A stretch of 64,000 bases of DNA from an uncultured Sulfitobacter sp. (GCA_947502265.1 CANMZB010000013.1:62001-126000), one strand, 5' to 3'. Counted from the stretch's first letter, positions 45,170-54,612 are shown. Notes: a model not told the origin generated them from the letters alone. A program made the numbers and translations.

Positions 45170-46894
45170 TTAGGACGCCTGTTGCTCTTCCGACACGATC
45201 GCAGGAATCTCGGTTCGCTCCTCCTCCGGTGCGCCGCAGAGCAGATCGACAGCGCGGTCGGCAGCATCTTGGAATGGCTCCAGAATGAGATCCGCCCCGG
45301 AGGCGAACAGCGTTTCGGTGTCGCGCGCGTGATGCGATGCAGCGGCGATCTGCCCACGAAAGCCGGAGGTGCGGGTTAACTGGATTAGCGTGGTGCGCGT
45401 ATCCTCATGGCTAAGGCCCGTGGGATAAATAGGCATCGTGGAGACGATCCATTCGGCGTGCGGCAGGGGCAGTTCGGCCACGAACTCCGGATCGCTTGCG
45501 TCGCCGAACTCGGTATCAAGCCCCAACTCGCGCCAGCGTCGTACCGCCAGCGGGTTGAAGTCGACCCCCAGCACTTTGATGCCCCGTTTCTGGAGGCGCA
45601 TTCCGATGGCCGTGCCAAAGCGGCCCAGCCCGAAAATAATCACCTTGTAGCCGTCGTCGCGATGCGGGCCGGCCTCGGAGGGTTCGCGCGGCGTGCCCTT
45701 CCGCTCGAAGACGCCCAGAAACCGCTCGACGACTGTGTAAAGCTGGTGCGAATAGGTGATCATGTAGGTGGAGGCCGCAATGGTCACCAGCCCGACCATG
45801 GTGACAAGGCCAAGCGCATCCTCTTGAACATGGCCAAGGGAGACGCCCATGGCGATGAAAATCAGGGAGAATTCGCTGATCTGGGCCACGGTCAACCCGG
45901 CGAGGAAGCCCGTGCGTTTGCGGTAACCCATGGCACCCATGATCGTGAGGACGATCAGCGGATTTCCGATCAGAACGAAAATCGAGAAGATGATCGCGCC
46001 GGTGACATGCGTGCCGAGCAGGGACAGATCGAGGGCAGAGCCGAGCGCGATAAAGAAAAACAGCAGCAGAAAATCCCGGAGCGGTGCCAGACGGGCCGCG
46101 ATGGTCTCGCGGTAGGGCGTCGACGCGAGTGCCACGCCCGCCAGCAGGCCGCCCACCTCCTTGCCAAGCCCCGCGATATCCCCGATCGCGGCGAACATCG
46201 CTGCCATGGCGATGGCAAAGATCACCAGCAGTTCCGGCGCCCGTGCAAGCCGTTCTGTCAACGGGTTGGCGGCATAGCGCACGAACAGGATGACCAGTGC
46301 GACCATGGCGATGCCCGAGACAAGCACCATCGGCACCGACCCGCCGCCATGCCCATCATCGCCCGCCGCCCCGATACCGATGGCCGAGAGCACAATCATC
46401 GCCAGCACGACGACAAGATCCTGTACGATCAGGAAGCCGAGCGCGATTTGCCCGTGCAGGCTATCGATCTCGCGCTTATCCGACAAGAGTTTCACGATGA
46501 TGATCGTCGACGAAAACGTCAGTGCAACGGCGACATAAAGGCTGGTGACATGCCCCAGCCCCAATGCCAGCCCGATCAGATATCCGAAGATCGAGGTGAA
46601 CGCGACCTGGCCGAGCCCGGTCAGGAGCGACACGCTGCCGAGCGAGCGGATGAGCTTTACGTCGAGCTTGATGCCGACGAGGAACAGAAGCACGGCAATG
46701 CCGAGTTCCGAAAGGAGGCTGATCTGTTCATCCGACTGCACCACGTTCAGCGCCGAAGGGCCGGCGATCAGACCGACAGCGATGAAACTGACGATCAACG
46801 GCTGACGCAGGATGATCCCGAGAAACCCGATTACCGCAGCCATCACCAGAAGTGCCGCGATCTCCGAGAACGGTGATTGAACAATCACTTCCAT
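45170..46894 (-). CDS. CPA2 cation:proton antiporter with TrkA-N domain (KefB/YbaL-like)
   Basis: A 574-residue protein. Residues about 1-385 form a Na+/H+ exchanger domain with around twelve helices; the ion site lies in FSSTIIIVKLLSD and the helix GFLIVQDLVVVLAMIV. Residues about 415-545 form a TrkA-N nucleotide-binding domain (VIIFGLGRFGTAIGMRL). This is the architecture of glutathione-gated K+ efflux systems. The ATG at 46894 shares one base with the stop of the HTH gene; a GTG one codon earlier is less likely. Confidence 0.92.
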   Translation of the reverse strand: MEVIVQSPFSEIAALLVMAAVIGFLGIILRQPLIVSFIAVGLIAGPSALNVVQSDEQISLLSELGIAVLLFLVGIKLDVKLIRSLGSVSLLTGLGQVAFTSIFGYLIGLALGLGHVTSLYVAVALTFSSTIIIVKLLSDKREIDSLHGQIALGFLIVQDLVVVLAMIVLSAIGIGAAGDDGHGGGSVPMVLVSGIAMVALVILFVRYAANPLTERLARAPELLVIFAIAMAAMFAAIGDIAGLGKEVGGLLAGVALASTPYRETIAARLAPLRDFLLLFFFIALGSALDLSLLGTHVTGAIIFSIFVLIGNPLIVLTIMGAMGYRKRTGFLAGLTVAQISEFSLIFIAMGVSLGHVQEDALGLVTMVGLVTIAASTYMITYSHQLYTVVERFLGVFERKGTPREPSEAGPHRDDGYKVIIFGLGRFGTAIGMRLQKRGIKVLGVDFNPLAVRRWRELGLDTEFGDASDPEFVAELPLPHAEWIVSTMPIYPTGLSHEDTRTTLIQLTRTSGFRGQIAAASHHARDTETLFASGADLILEPFQDAADRAVDLLCGAPEEERTEIPAIVSEEQQAS

Positions 46895-47133
46895 CACGTC
46901 TTTGGTTCCTTCGGTTGCTGGTCTTCCGGGCCTGCACCGCCATTTGTCGTTCCGGCCGGTCGGGTCGCGTGTCCCTCAAGGAAGGCATCCAGATCGTTGG
47001 TGCCGATCCGCCACCCCTTGCCGATATCGATCGCGCGGAGTTCTCCGTCCTTGATCCAGCGCCGAACCGTGACCTCACTGACCTTCAGAAGGTCAGCGAC
47101 CTCCCTGACGGTCTGGTAATGCTCGCAGGGCAT
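46894..47133 (-). CDS. Excisionase-type helix-turn-helix protein
   Basis: Seventy-nine residues. The N-terminal 55 residues are an HTH_17/MerR-like domain: TVREVADLLKVSEVTVRRWI with the wing KGWRIGTNDLDAFLEGH. The tail is short, charged and proline-rich. Phage-excisionase-like proteins of this size often act as small local regulators. It is the first gene of an operon with the antiporter, and a 9-bp inverted repeat lies 30 bases upstream, between it and the divergent universal stress gene. No integrase or attachment site is seen nearby, so a regulator is more likely than an excisionase. Confidence 0.85.
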   Translation of the reverse strand: MPCEHYQTVREVADLLKVSEVTVRRWIKDGELRAIDIGKGWRIGTNDLDAFLEGHATRPAGTTNGGAGPEDQQPKEPKT

Positions 47134-47162
47134 GTTGAACGCCTTTTCACTTGGTTTGATGT

Positions 47163-47208
47163 TATATCCTGGAGTATAGCGTAGGATGGACGTGCCAAAC
47201 AGGATATA
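47163..47208. promoter_or_regulatory. Inverted repeat in the divergent HTH / universal-stress promoter
   Basis: TATATCCTG (47163-47171) and CAGGATATA (47200-47208) are perfect 9-base inverted repeats 28 bases apart, in the 132-base gap between the divergent HTH gene and usp. The arrangement suits a pair of half-sites bound by the HTH protein, or overlapping divergent promoters. Confidence 0.5.
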
Positions 47209-47265
47209 GTGCGTTTTCGGTACTCGAATTCATGTACTGGGCTAGGCGCGGTAACAGTCGATGCA

Positions 47266-47682
47266 ATGCAGAAAATTCTGGTGGCGACGGATTTCCCCGA
47301 ACGGTCGGATCGGGCACAGAGACGCGCGACCCTGCTTGCGCGCCAGTCGGGAGCCAGTATCGCGCTTGTGCACGTCATTGATGACGATCAGCCACGCCGG
47401 GTCATTGATACCGAGCGCGACGAGGCAGAGAACCTGCTGAACCAGATGGCCGCGACCCTTAGGGATGTCGATGGCGTCGAGTGCGACACGCAGGTTATTC
47501 TGGCCACGCCCTTTGTGGGGATTATCAAAGCAGTGGCCGACGTGGCCCCCGACCTTCTGGTTATCGGACCGCATCGCCGGCAGGTTCTCAGGGATGTGTT
47601 CACCGGCACGACGGCGGAGCGCACGATCAGGCCGATCAACTGTCCCGTCCTCATGGTGAACGCCACGCCGGTCGGCCATTAG
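47266..47682 (+). CDS. Universal stress protein (UspA family)
   Basis: The ATG at 47266 begins the family N-terminus MQKILVATDFPERSDRAQRR; the frame extends upstream without support. The 138-residue protein has the Rossmann-like Usp fold, with LVIGPHRRQVLRDVFTGTTAERTIR as the second nucleotide-facing segment. The G-2x-G-9x-G(S/T) ATP motif is only partly kept (GPHRRQ...GTTAE), so ATP binding is uncertain. Divergent from the HTH/antiporter operon; such pairs are often co-regulated by oxygen or salt stress. Confidence 0.88.
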   Translation: MQKILVATDFPERSDRAQRRATLLARQSGASIALVHVIDDDQPRRVIDTERDEAENLLNQMAATLRDVDGVECDTQVILATPFVGIIKAVADVAPDLLVIGPHRRQVLRDVFTGTTAERTIRPINCPVLMVNATPVGH

Positions 47683-47743
47683 AGGGATGTCCTGCAAATG
47701 ACTGATTTATCGTGCAATTCACGCGATACATTGCGCCGCTTTC

Positions 47744-48127
47744 ATGCGCTCGGGATCGGCGGGCGCACGCATCGCGCTGCTTCATGTCTTCAAGGCGCCG
47801 GCGCTTCGGCTGGTCATGGGGCATTTTGTGCCAAAGGAAGATTGCGCGCACTATCTCGCGGAGACGCAAAGGGATATCGCCTGTGATCTTGCCGCGTTCG
47901 CGGCCTCCGCAGGTCTCAAAGGTATCCGACAAATCGCGCGCCACGAAGCGTCGACGCCGGTGCACGAGATCCTGAAGACCGCGCGCGAGGAACGTGCAGA
48001 CTTGATCGTGCAATCGACCCACAGCCGGACCGGGCTGGAGAAACTGTTCATCGGAAGCGTGACAGAGAAGCTCCTGGGCTCCTCGACGGTCGATGTTCTC
48101 GCTATACCGCCCCTGCGTGGCAGGTGA
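47744..48127 (+). pseudogene. Truncated universal stress protein
   Basis: The 127-residue frame starts at an internal position of the fold: RSGSAGARIALLHVFKAP is normally the second beta-strand region, and the first strand with its VATDGS motif is absent. The remaining part is good and ends with STHSRTGLEKLFIGSVTEKLLGSS, written in parts as STHSRTGLEKLF and IGSVTEKLLGSS, which is the ATP-binding G-2x-G-9x-GS motif. Upstream codons in the same frame reach only to a TGA at 47699, with no ATG. It is either a truncated gene or uses an unusual start. It follows the intact usp by 61 bases. Confidence 0.6.
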
Positions 48128-48639
48128 CTGGATATCTGTCGGGCACCCGTGCGGGTCACGTCGATTGCGTCGTTACGGGTGGTTGAGCATCTCCTGGGGT
48201 GGGGAAAGGAGGTGCCGGGTGCCGAAGTTTTGCGTCATTTCACAGTTCTGAATGGCAAATGCCGGACCAACCCAAAATATCCTGGGTCAGCACAGCCTTC
48301 TGCGCGAGGATAGATCTGGTGCTAAAAAACGCAGCGTTCCGAAAAGTGCCACAGCTGTAAGAAGCGCAGAAACACCAAAACTTTCGATCAATTGGGACCC
48401 TCCGACACTTGGTTAGCGCACCTTTGGCAGTTTGTCGAAGGTCCATGGCCTGACTATGGGGCCAATATGGAATATTTCACGGATCGGGACCAAGTACGTC
48501 AGTTCTCAATGGTTTCGACTGCACCCAAATTTGCCACATCGCGCTATCCATCAAGGCCCGCATGTTTTGCCAACATAATACACCCGACCCTATAGTCCCA
48601 AGTCGGGATCTACCGGTCGCGCCGTCGTTCGCATTCGCT
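48128..48639. other. About 510 bases with no recognisable gene
   Basis: Both strands were read. The only suggestive stretch is minus-strand codons around 48310-48390 that would encode a single hydrophobic helix (LLTAVALFGTLRFL), possibly the tail of a lost membrane protein, but there is no start, ribosome site or family match. I see no tRNA, no terminal inverted repeats and no transposase remnant. This gap is where the decayed nqr block begins. Confidence 0.5.
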
Positions 48640-49035
48640 TCATCCCAGTTCGACAAGGCGCCCCAGAACATCGCAGCGTCTCGGCATCCCGATGAGCTGC
48701 TCTCCGTCCAGCACCGGGAATACGCGATGGGAATGGTTCAGAAATCCTTTGGCCGCGGCAATGACGTCGCTACTTGCCGAAAGGGTAATGACATCCGGCG
48801 TCATGTAATCGGCCACGGTCCCTTTCCATTCCTGATAGTAGCTAGCGTTCAGAGAGGGGCGGAAACAGTCCTTTTGGGTCAAGATGCCTTGCGAGGCGCC
48901 GCTGTCGTCGATCACCACCGCACCCGACGCATGCTCTTTGACAAGGGTGGCGACGGCGCGGCGGATCGGCGTGTCGGGGCTCAGCACGGGCATGTCCGTG
49001 CGCACCAGCGCGTGCAGGGTTTCATGCGGGCTCAT
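48640..49035 (-). CDS. CBS-domain pair protein
   Basis: The ATG at 49035 overlaps the nqrM stop and has AGGA upstream; the longer frame is arginine-rich shadow. The 131-residue protein is two CBS motifs: DMPVLSPDTPIRRAVATLV...GILTQKDCF and DYMTPDVITLSASSDVIAAA...IGMPRRCDVL. Such small proteins bind adenylates. As last gene of the nqr operon it may once have linked energy charge to the complex; it remains intact although most nqr genes do not. Confidence 0.82.
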   Translation of the reverse strand: MSPHETLHALVRTDMPVLSPDTPIRRAVATLVKEHASGAVVIDDSGASQGILTQKDCFRPSLNASYYQEWKGTVADYMTPDVITLSASSDVIAAAKGFLNHSHRVFPVLDGEQLIGMPRRCDVLGRLVELG

Positions 49036-49199
49036 GTCTGGTCCTCGCGCGCGCGGTTTTGACATCCTTCGCAGGCGATATCCTTGATGCAGGCCATGCC
49101 GCCGCAAGACCCTTGGACCGGTCCGCGCCCGACAAGAGACCCAACACCAAGGCCAAGGGCGGCGAGAAGGACCATGCATAGTCCGAGAAGAATTTCCAT
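49032..49199 (-). CDS. nqrM: Na+-NQR maturation factor NqrM
   Basis: A 55-residue frame: one N-terminal membrane helix (EILLGLCMVLLAALGLGVG) followed by a cysteine motif GSCGGMACIKDIACEGCQ. This matches NqrM, the small protein required to deliver iron to the Cys4 site shared by NqrD and NqrE. It has an ATG at 49199 and its stop overlaps the CBS gene start. NqrM normally follows apbE, which is the case here if the fused nqrF-apbE remnant is counted. Intact NqrM beside disrupted target genes suggests that the decay is recent. Confidence 0.85.
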   Translation of the reverse strand: MEILLGLCMVLLAALGLGVGSLVGRGPVQGSCGGMACIKDIACEGCQNRAREDQT

Positions 49200-49209
49200 A
49201 TCCTTGCCT

Positions 49210-50379
49210 TTAAATCATGTGGCGGTCAAAATCGCCGGTGATTTGAGGGTGCAGCCCGCCGCTCGTGTTGAATAGGAAAAGTGCTGCGAGGTCATGCGCG
49301 CGCGCGATCTGTGGGCCGGCATCACCCGCCGCCGCGAGCGCCGTGGCCCAACCGACAGCTTCCATGGCATTGCGGGCGAGGGCCGATACCGAGGCGATGT
49401 TGCGCTCGACCGGATGGGCGCGATGCGGGTCGATGATATGGCTGCGTGCGCCGTAGAAATAGTGCATTTTGTGCCCGGAGCCGGCGCCGAGCTGCTCGTG
49501 GATCACCGCGCGCAGCGGGGCCATGCCGACACCGCCGACGATAAAGATCATTTCGCGCTCGGTTGGCTGCACGTGGAAATCACCGAATGGCCCCGAGGCT
49601 TCGACCTTATCACCGGGTTTGAGTGACAGCAGCCAGGATGAAATGATGCCGGGGGGCACCCCTTGTTCCTGTCCGGCGGGGGGGGGGGCACAGCGAGGCG
49701 AATGTTGAATACGGCACGCCCTGCGTCCTCTGGCCGGCTGGCGATGGAATAGGCGCGGGTAACGGGTTCTGGCGCGTTCGAGCGCATCGTGGGCCAATCC
49801 GCCAACCGCCAGATTTCGGCAAATGCGTCGTTGACTGCGATCATAGCAAAGTCGAGATCATAAGGTGGTGCGGTCAGTTGCAAAAAACCACCGGCGCGGA
49901 AATCAAAGGGTTGATCTTTGGGCAGATCAAGAACTAACTCGCGGATTGGCGGCGCGAGTTGACGGTTTGACACGACGCTGCAGGTGAAGCGGGTCGCGCC
50001 AAAGAACTCTTGTGGCACCGTCACCTCGCAGGGGCCGCGCAACGTGGTCTGGCAGGCGAGCCGCACATGCGCCTTGCGCTCGACGGCTGAAAGAAGACCT
50101 TTTTCGGTTGCTTAAGCTTTTCCAGCACCAGTGCCTTCGACCACCACACGGCAAAGCCCGCAGGTGCCCTTACCGCCACAGGCGGCGAGGATGCCGATAT
50201 CTGCGCCTTGCAGGACGCCCAGAATTGCCACCGCGCGCCACCCCGATCTGGTCCGTGCCATTGACGATCACCACCATCGCTTCGGCGGGGACAAGCCTGC
50301 GCCGCGTTGCCAGCAGCACGAATGTCAGCATGAGGATCAGGGCGACAATGATGAATGCGCCAAGCAAAATCTCCGTCAT
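49210..50379 (-). pseudogene. nqrF: nqrF interrupted four times and fused to the 3' end of apbE
   Basis: The start at 50379 overlaps nqrE and encodes the NqrF helix (EILLGAFIIVALILMLTF). The 2Fe-2S region LAACGGKGTCGLCRV is in another frame, so there is a shift near 50232-50242. A TAA at 50112-50114 interrupts GTGAGKA-ATEKGLLSAVE in frame. The FAD domain (RAYSIASRPED) runs to a run of eleven G bases (49678-49688), where the frame shifts again into LKPGDKVEASGPFGDFHV and FIVGGVGMAPLRAVI. After YFYGARS, near 49445, the sequence jumps to SHIIDPHRAHPVERNIASV, the C-terminus of the flavin transferase ApbE, and ends there. The NAD domain of NqrF and most of ApbE are deleted. Confidence 0.85.
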
Positions 50380-50975
50380 GAGGCCACCATCTGCGCGAAG
50401 GCCGAAAAACCCATCGACATCATGCCTGCAATGATGAACGTGATGCAAAGGCCGCGCAGCCCCCTGGGCAGATCGGCGTAGGCAAGACGTGCGCGGATCG
50501 CACCCAGCATAACAACTGCAACGGCAAAGCCCGCGCCGAGGCCGAACACGGCAGATTCCGCAAGGCCGTATTTGCGATCGACCATGAAGAGACTGCCGCC
50601 AAGGATGGCACATTGCACGGTCAAGAGCGGTAGAAAAAACCCGAAAGACGCGTAGATTGCCGGAAAGAACCGGTCGAGCACCATCTCAAGCTGCTGGAGC
50701 GTGGCGGCGATCACCCCGATGAAGGCGATGCGCCTGAGGTACGAGAGATCGGTGTCGGGCAGGCCCAGCCAGACCCATGCCCCCGGTGCCAGCAGCGCGG
50801 TGTTAATCAGGTGGTTGAGCGGCACAGTCACGACCATCACGGCGATCATCGAAACGCCAAGGCCAGGGCCGGTCTTGCGCGACAGCGCGAATAAGGTGCA
50901 GAGCCCGAGAAAAAACGTCAATGGCATGTTTTCGACAAAGGGCGCGCGCAAAAAGAGGGACCAAAGCTCGCTCGT
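50376..50975 (-). pseudogene. nqrE: nqrE with start codon changed to ACG
   Basis: The reading frame encodes a full 199-residue NqrE with six helices, including VENMPLTFFLGLCTLFALS and the C-terminal FIIAGMMSMGFSAFAQM. At the expected start, after GGAGGACACTGC, stands ACG AGC GAG. An ATG there would give the usual NqrD/NqrE four-base overlap. The first in-frame conventional starts lie inside the first membrane helix. NqrE forms, with NqrD, the membrane core that holds an iron centre. Apart from the start codon I see no lesion. Confidence 0.8.
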
Positions 50976-51616
50976 GCAGTGTCCTCCGGGTCGTCGGGCG
51001 ACAGAAACTCAAGCGATTCCGATTGTTCGGGCAGGATGGTGCGGATGGCCCAGACCAGCCCGCCGAGCAGGAAGAAGGCAGAGGGTGCCAAAAGCATCAA
51101 ATTGAGCGGCGTATACCACCCCCCCTGATCGACAGCCGCCAGAACCTGCCAACTGAGCAGTGACCCGGCGCCGAACAGTTCGCGCAGTGAGCCGATGACG
51201 ATCAGCACCAGCGAATAGCCGAGCCCGTTGCCAAGCGCATCGACCATTGAGCGTACCGGCGGATTGTGGCGCGAAAAGGATTCCGTGCGCCCCAGAACAA
51301 GGCAATTGGTGGTGATCAGGCTGACAAACACCGAAAGCCGTTGGCTGATCTCGAATAGATAGGCCTGAAGGAGTTGGTCAATGACAAACACCAGCGAGGC
51401 GACGATCACGATCTGGACGATCAGGTGGATTGAATCGGGGATGTGACGGCGGATCAGGCTGATCACCGCCGCCGACATGACGAGTACGGCTGTCAGAGCC
51501 GCCGACCTGGTCAGCGCCGTGGCGACCGATGTTGTCACGGCCAGCGTCGAGCAGATGCCGAGGATCTGGAGGGTCACCGGGTTCTGTTTAATCAACGGTT
51601 CCGTCAGGATGTGCAA
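50918..51616 (-). CDS. nqrD: nqrD with lost stop codon
   Basis: Helices and motifs match NqrD: KQNPVTLQILGICSTLAVTT, FEISQRLSVFVSLITTNCLVLGRTE (in parts: FEISQRLSVF, VSLITTNCLVLGR) and GLGYSLVLIVIGSLRELFG. A normal stop is expected at 50972-50974, giving 214 residues. There the sequence is CGA, so the frame runs 18 codons further into nqrE, ending at 50918 with a frame-shadow tail. The start is also weak: the best candidate is TTG at 51616 and no ATG is available. The protein may still be made with an extended tail. Confidence 0.75.
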   Translation of the reverse strand: MHILTEPLIKQNPVTLQILGICSTLAVTTSVATALTRSAALTAVLVMSAAVISLIRRHIPDSIHLIVQIVIVASLVFVIDQLLQAYLFEISQRLSVFVSLITTNCLVLGRTESFSRHNPPVRSMVDALGNGLGYSLVLIVIGSLRELFGAGSLLSWQVLAAVDQGGWYTPLNLMLLAPSAFFLLGGLVWAIRTILPEQSESLEFLSPDDPEDTARASFGPSFCARPLSKTCH

Positions 51617-51640
51617 AGGGCCTGTGCGTGTGGACTTGGC

Positions 51641-52441
51641 TTAGAACTCGCCAGGTTTGATGGCGTCGAGAAGCGGGCCATAGCCGTCCTCGTCAAGGCA
51701 GAAGCGAATGGTGCGCGTGATCGCATTGGAGGTGCGTGTCGCGCCGGTAATGCCGTCGACCTCGAATGCGCCGCCAGCCACGCCCTTGGCAACGGCGAAA
51801 CGGATTGCGTCGCTGGCATCGGCCAGCGACTTGCCGCTGAACTGCAAAAGCCACGCGGGTTCTTCGATGCGTCAGCCAAGCCCCGGTGTTTCGGACTGAC
51901 CGGTGATGGCAAGTCCGGCGATGGTGTTCACGTCGCCATCAAGCGCAATAATGGCGTCGATTGGGCCGTTATATCCCGAACCGCTGATCGGGAGGAGCGC
52001 AAGCGACAATTCACCATCCGCGCCGCGCAAGTAGTAAACCTGTGCGAAATCGGGTCGTTGGCCCAGCCCGGCCAGGTCTTGCACCGGCGTCAGGCTGGTC
52101 CAGTTGGCGCTGTCGTTAAGTGCTGTGGCAAGGGTGTCTGGTGTGACCCCGGTGGCCACGACGCCCTTGTCGAGGTTGATGATCACGGTGGAAAGGGAGC
52201 CGTCGTCCTGTGACAGCAGGGCAGACATGCCGGGAATACCCGCGATCAGTGTTTCGAGCCGTGCCTGTTGCTCTGCGGCGCGGTTTGCGGTCTGGATCGG
52301 GCGCAAGATGACGGTCGCGCCGCTGACCAGCAAGGCGCAGATCGCCGAGACGAGGAACGCCATGAACAACGTCTTGGTGCGACTTTCATTCGGGAGGGCC
52401 AACAGCCTACGCCAGGCGGTTATCGGGTTGAGGTCAACCAT
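51641..52441 (-). pseudogene. nqrC: nqrC with in-frame TGA
   Basis: The 5' part (ATG 52441) encodes the NqrC anchor (TKTLFMAFLVSAICALLVSG) and the periplasmic FMN-binding domain up to TGQSETPGLG. TGA at 51872-51874 interrupts it. The same frame resumes with RIEEPAWLLQFSGKSLAD and contains the flavinylation motif DGITGATRTSNAIT with the FMN-linked threonine, ending at 51641. The lesion is a single nonsense codon without a shift. ApbE, which attaches the FMN, is also lost in this operon. Confidence 0.85.
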
Positions 52442-53210
52442 GGCGTTTTCTCCTGCGCGCAGTCCAAAGCATGATCGCTATTTCATCCAGTAGCGGGGCG
52501 GCCAAAGAGGTCAGAAGCGCCGCAGAAACGGCGATCTGTGCCGGAGCGGCGCCCTCCCATCCGGTGGCGAAGAGAGTGACGAGCGCCGCGTAAAGCGCCC
52601 CGTTCAACCAGCGACCAAACCGGGTCGAGGCGCTTGCCACCGGATCAGTCACCAAGAGTGCAAACACGATCCCCGCTGCCGGCAACGCGGCTCCGACGTT
52701 TAGGTCGGCGGCGAGGGCAATTGCCAGAACGACCAACGCGCCAAGGCTCGAACGCAACGATATGACGCCGAAAAACGCGCCGATCACCAGCGCCGGGATC
52801 ACCGCCCATGAAACAGGGACAGCGAAATCATGCCAAAGTGCTGTCGGAAAGCCAAACCCCAGAAACGCAAGCGTGACGGTCGCGGAGTTTAGCGCATTGC
52901 GTCCTCATCCGCCAAACACCAGTTCGGCCATGACAGTGCCAAAACTGATCCCTAGAATCAGCTGCGTAAAGTTCAGGTCTTGGGGGGCCAGCATCGCAAT
53001 CGCCACCGCCGTCAACGCACCGGTGAAAGACGGCGGTTGCGCGCGCGCCAACATAAAGATCAGGTGCCAAAGACCAGAGATCACCAGCGTAAAGATCAGC
53101 CGGCCAAATCCATTAGCACCCGAAAACCAAAGCCACGTGAGCAGCAGCGGTAGCATCGACAGCAGCAATAGCAGCGCCACCATTTCGCGATCCCAGAACC
53201 CGCGTCTCAT
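52434..53210 (-). pseudogene. nqrB: nqrB with in-frame TGA
   Basis: From ATG 53210 (overlapping the nqrA stop) the protein runs through helices (MVALLLLLSMLPLLLTWLWF) and TLVISGLWHLIFML to GTVMAELVFGG, where TGA (52905-52907) stands before GRNALNSATVTLAFLGF. The FGG-x-GRN motif is highly conserved in NqrB/RnfD; a tryptophan codon TGG changed to TGA is the simplest explanation. The frame continues to 52434. Even uninterrupted the product would be 258 residues, shorter than vibrio NqrB (about 410), so it is a short-form subunit or has lost an N-terminal part as well. Confidence 0.8.
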
Positions 53211-54480
53211 ATCGCATCCTCCTCGGAGGCGATCCGGGTCAGCATCGCGCGAAGGTGATTTGCCAGGCGAGGGCGCGCGCCTGTGGCATAATCGGCAAGC
53301 GCCAGATTTTCCTCGACGAGAGATAGTCCGCCGAGTGCTGTAAAGGTCACGGGGTCGCCAGTGGCAAGGGTGCGCACCATTGCCGTAGCCGATAGCCCGC
53401 CGCCAAGCCACTGATCGAGGGCGGCGGTTGGAATAGGGGGGGCCTGGCGTGCCGCGCGTTCGAGCGCTGCGCTGAACCAGTGCTGCTTGCGTGGTTTCTC
53501 GGCCCGTTCAAGCACCGTAATCTGCCGGTCGCAGGGACCAAGCCAATGTGCGCGGCGCGCGCCAAGGGTGGGCTCGGACATTACGTCATGCGGTCCGGGG
53601 CGCATCAGATTTTGGTTCAGGCCGCGCAGATCGGCACCCGGCAGGCACCTGACGAGGCGGGGTTCACGCAGCGCATCGCCGGTGATCGCAACGAGGCGCG
53701 TTGCGGACAAATAGCCTGTCTCAAGCAGGGCGCCCAAATGGGCGATGTCTTTGGCGTGAATATCCCAAACCGGCGCATCCGTTTTGGCGGGGAAGTGGCG
53801 ATGAACCTGTATCCCCGCGAGGCTTTGCGGGCGGACCGTTCCAATCCGGAGGCGTTTGAATGACGCGGGAACCTCTCCCGAAAAGGGTTGGTCCTCCGGC
53901 TCGCACAGAAAGAAATTTGCATCCGAAATCCGCAAAAGTGTTTCAAGACCGCGGCTGAAGTCTTCCCTCCCGCGAGACAAGCGCCGTCATGGGTGCAGGG
54001 GCGTCGGGCTTGCTGTCGACGCCCATCACAAAAAATCGCGGGGGGAGTTGCGCCGGCTCTCGGCATCCGCCTGAAGGGACGGCTGCGAAAGGCGCGCCAA
54101 AGACCGGACGCCTGAATCAAGCTGCGCAAACCGGAAGCACCAGATGTCGTGCCGCTTGTCTCGAATTTGTAGCGGTCGCCGTCTGCATCATGGAACAAGA
54201 CGATCTGCGACAGTTTGTGGCCGGGATGTAGCGCAATACGGGCCACCCGTCCGGCCATCGGCGCCACGAGGGCGATGTCAGGTGCCGTCCAGAGGCGCAA
54301 GAGCGGTTGGCCCTGCGCGACTTGCGCGCCCTTCTCGACCAGCAAATCCACGCGCAACTCTTCACGATAATCGGGGACAGCGGCGGCCTTGACTGTAATA
54401 TGGGTGTCCGCTTGTGCCTGCGTGAGTTGCAGTCCGGTGCGTGGCAGAACAAGCCCCGGGGAAAGAAGAGAAGTGAACAT
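53207..54480 (-). pseudogene. nqrA: nqrA, frameshifted in a homopolymer
   Basis: The N-terminal NqrA region starts at ATG 54480: SLLSPGLVLPRTGLQLTQ, then VVEKGAQVAQGQPLLRLW-like lipoyl segment and APMAGRVARIALHPGHKLS. At PPAIF the frame breaks in a run of six A on the plus strand (54030-54035). The rest, VMGVDSKPDAPAPMTALVS and the long C-terminal domain to EEDAI, is in the shifted frame. With one base removed the protein would be about 424 residues, near the normal length. NqrA is the cytoplasmic quinone-site subunit. The operon promoter must lie in 54481-54612, shared with the divergent cytochrome. Confidence 0.82.
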
Positions 54481-54612
54481 CTTTTCACCGTCGATCAAGA
54501 TACGGGCGCGATAAACACAACCCGGACAAAATTGCGGGAATCTCTGCGTGCGGATGACATGAATTTGAACAAAGGTGTAGCCTCGCCGGCCAGGGAATAA
54601 GTTAACAAGCCA

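Noticed and set aside
45407..46876. 489-codon plus-strand frame opposite the antiporter
   Set aside because: Composition of charged residues mirrors the membrane protein on the other strand; no motif.
46894..47133. Phage excisionase as sign of an integrated element
   Set aside because: No integrase, attachment repeats or phage genes in the surroundings; the operon context fits a regulator better.
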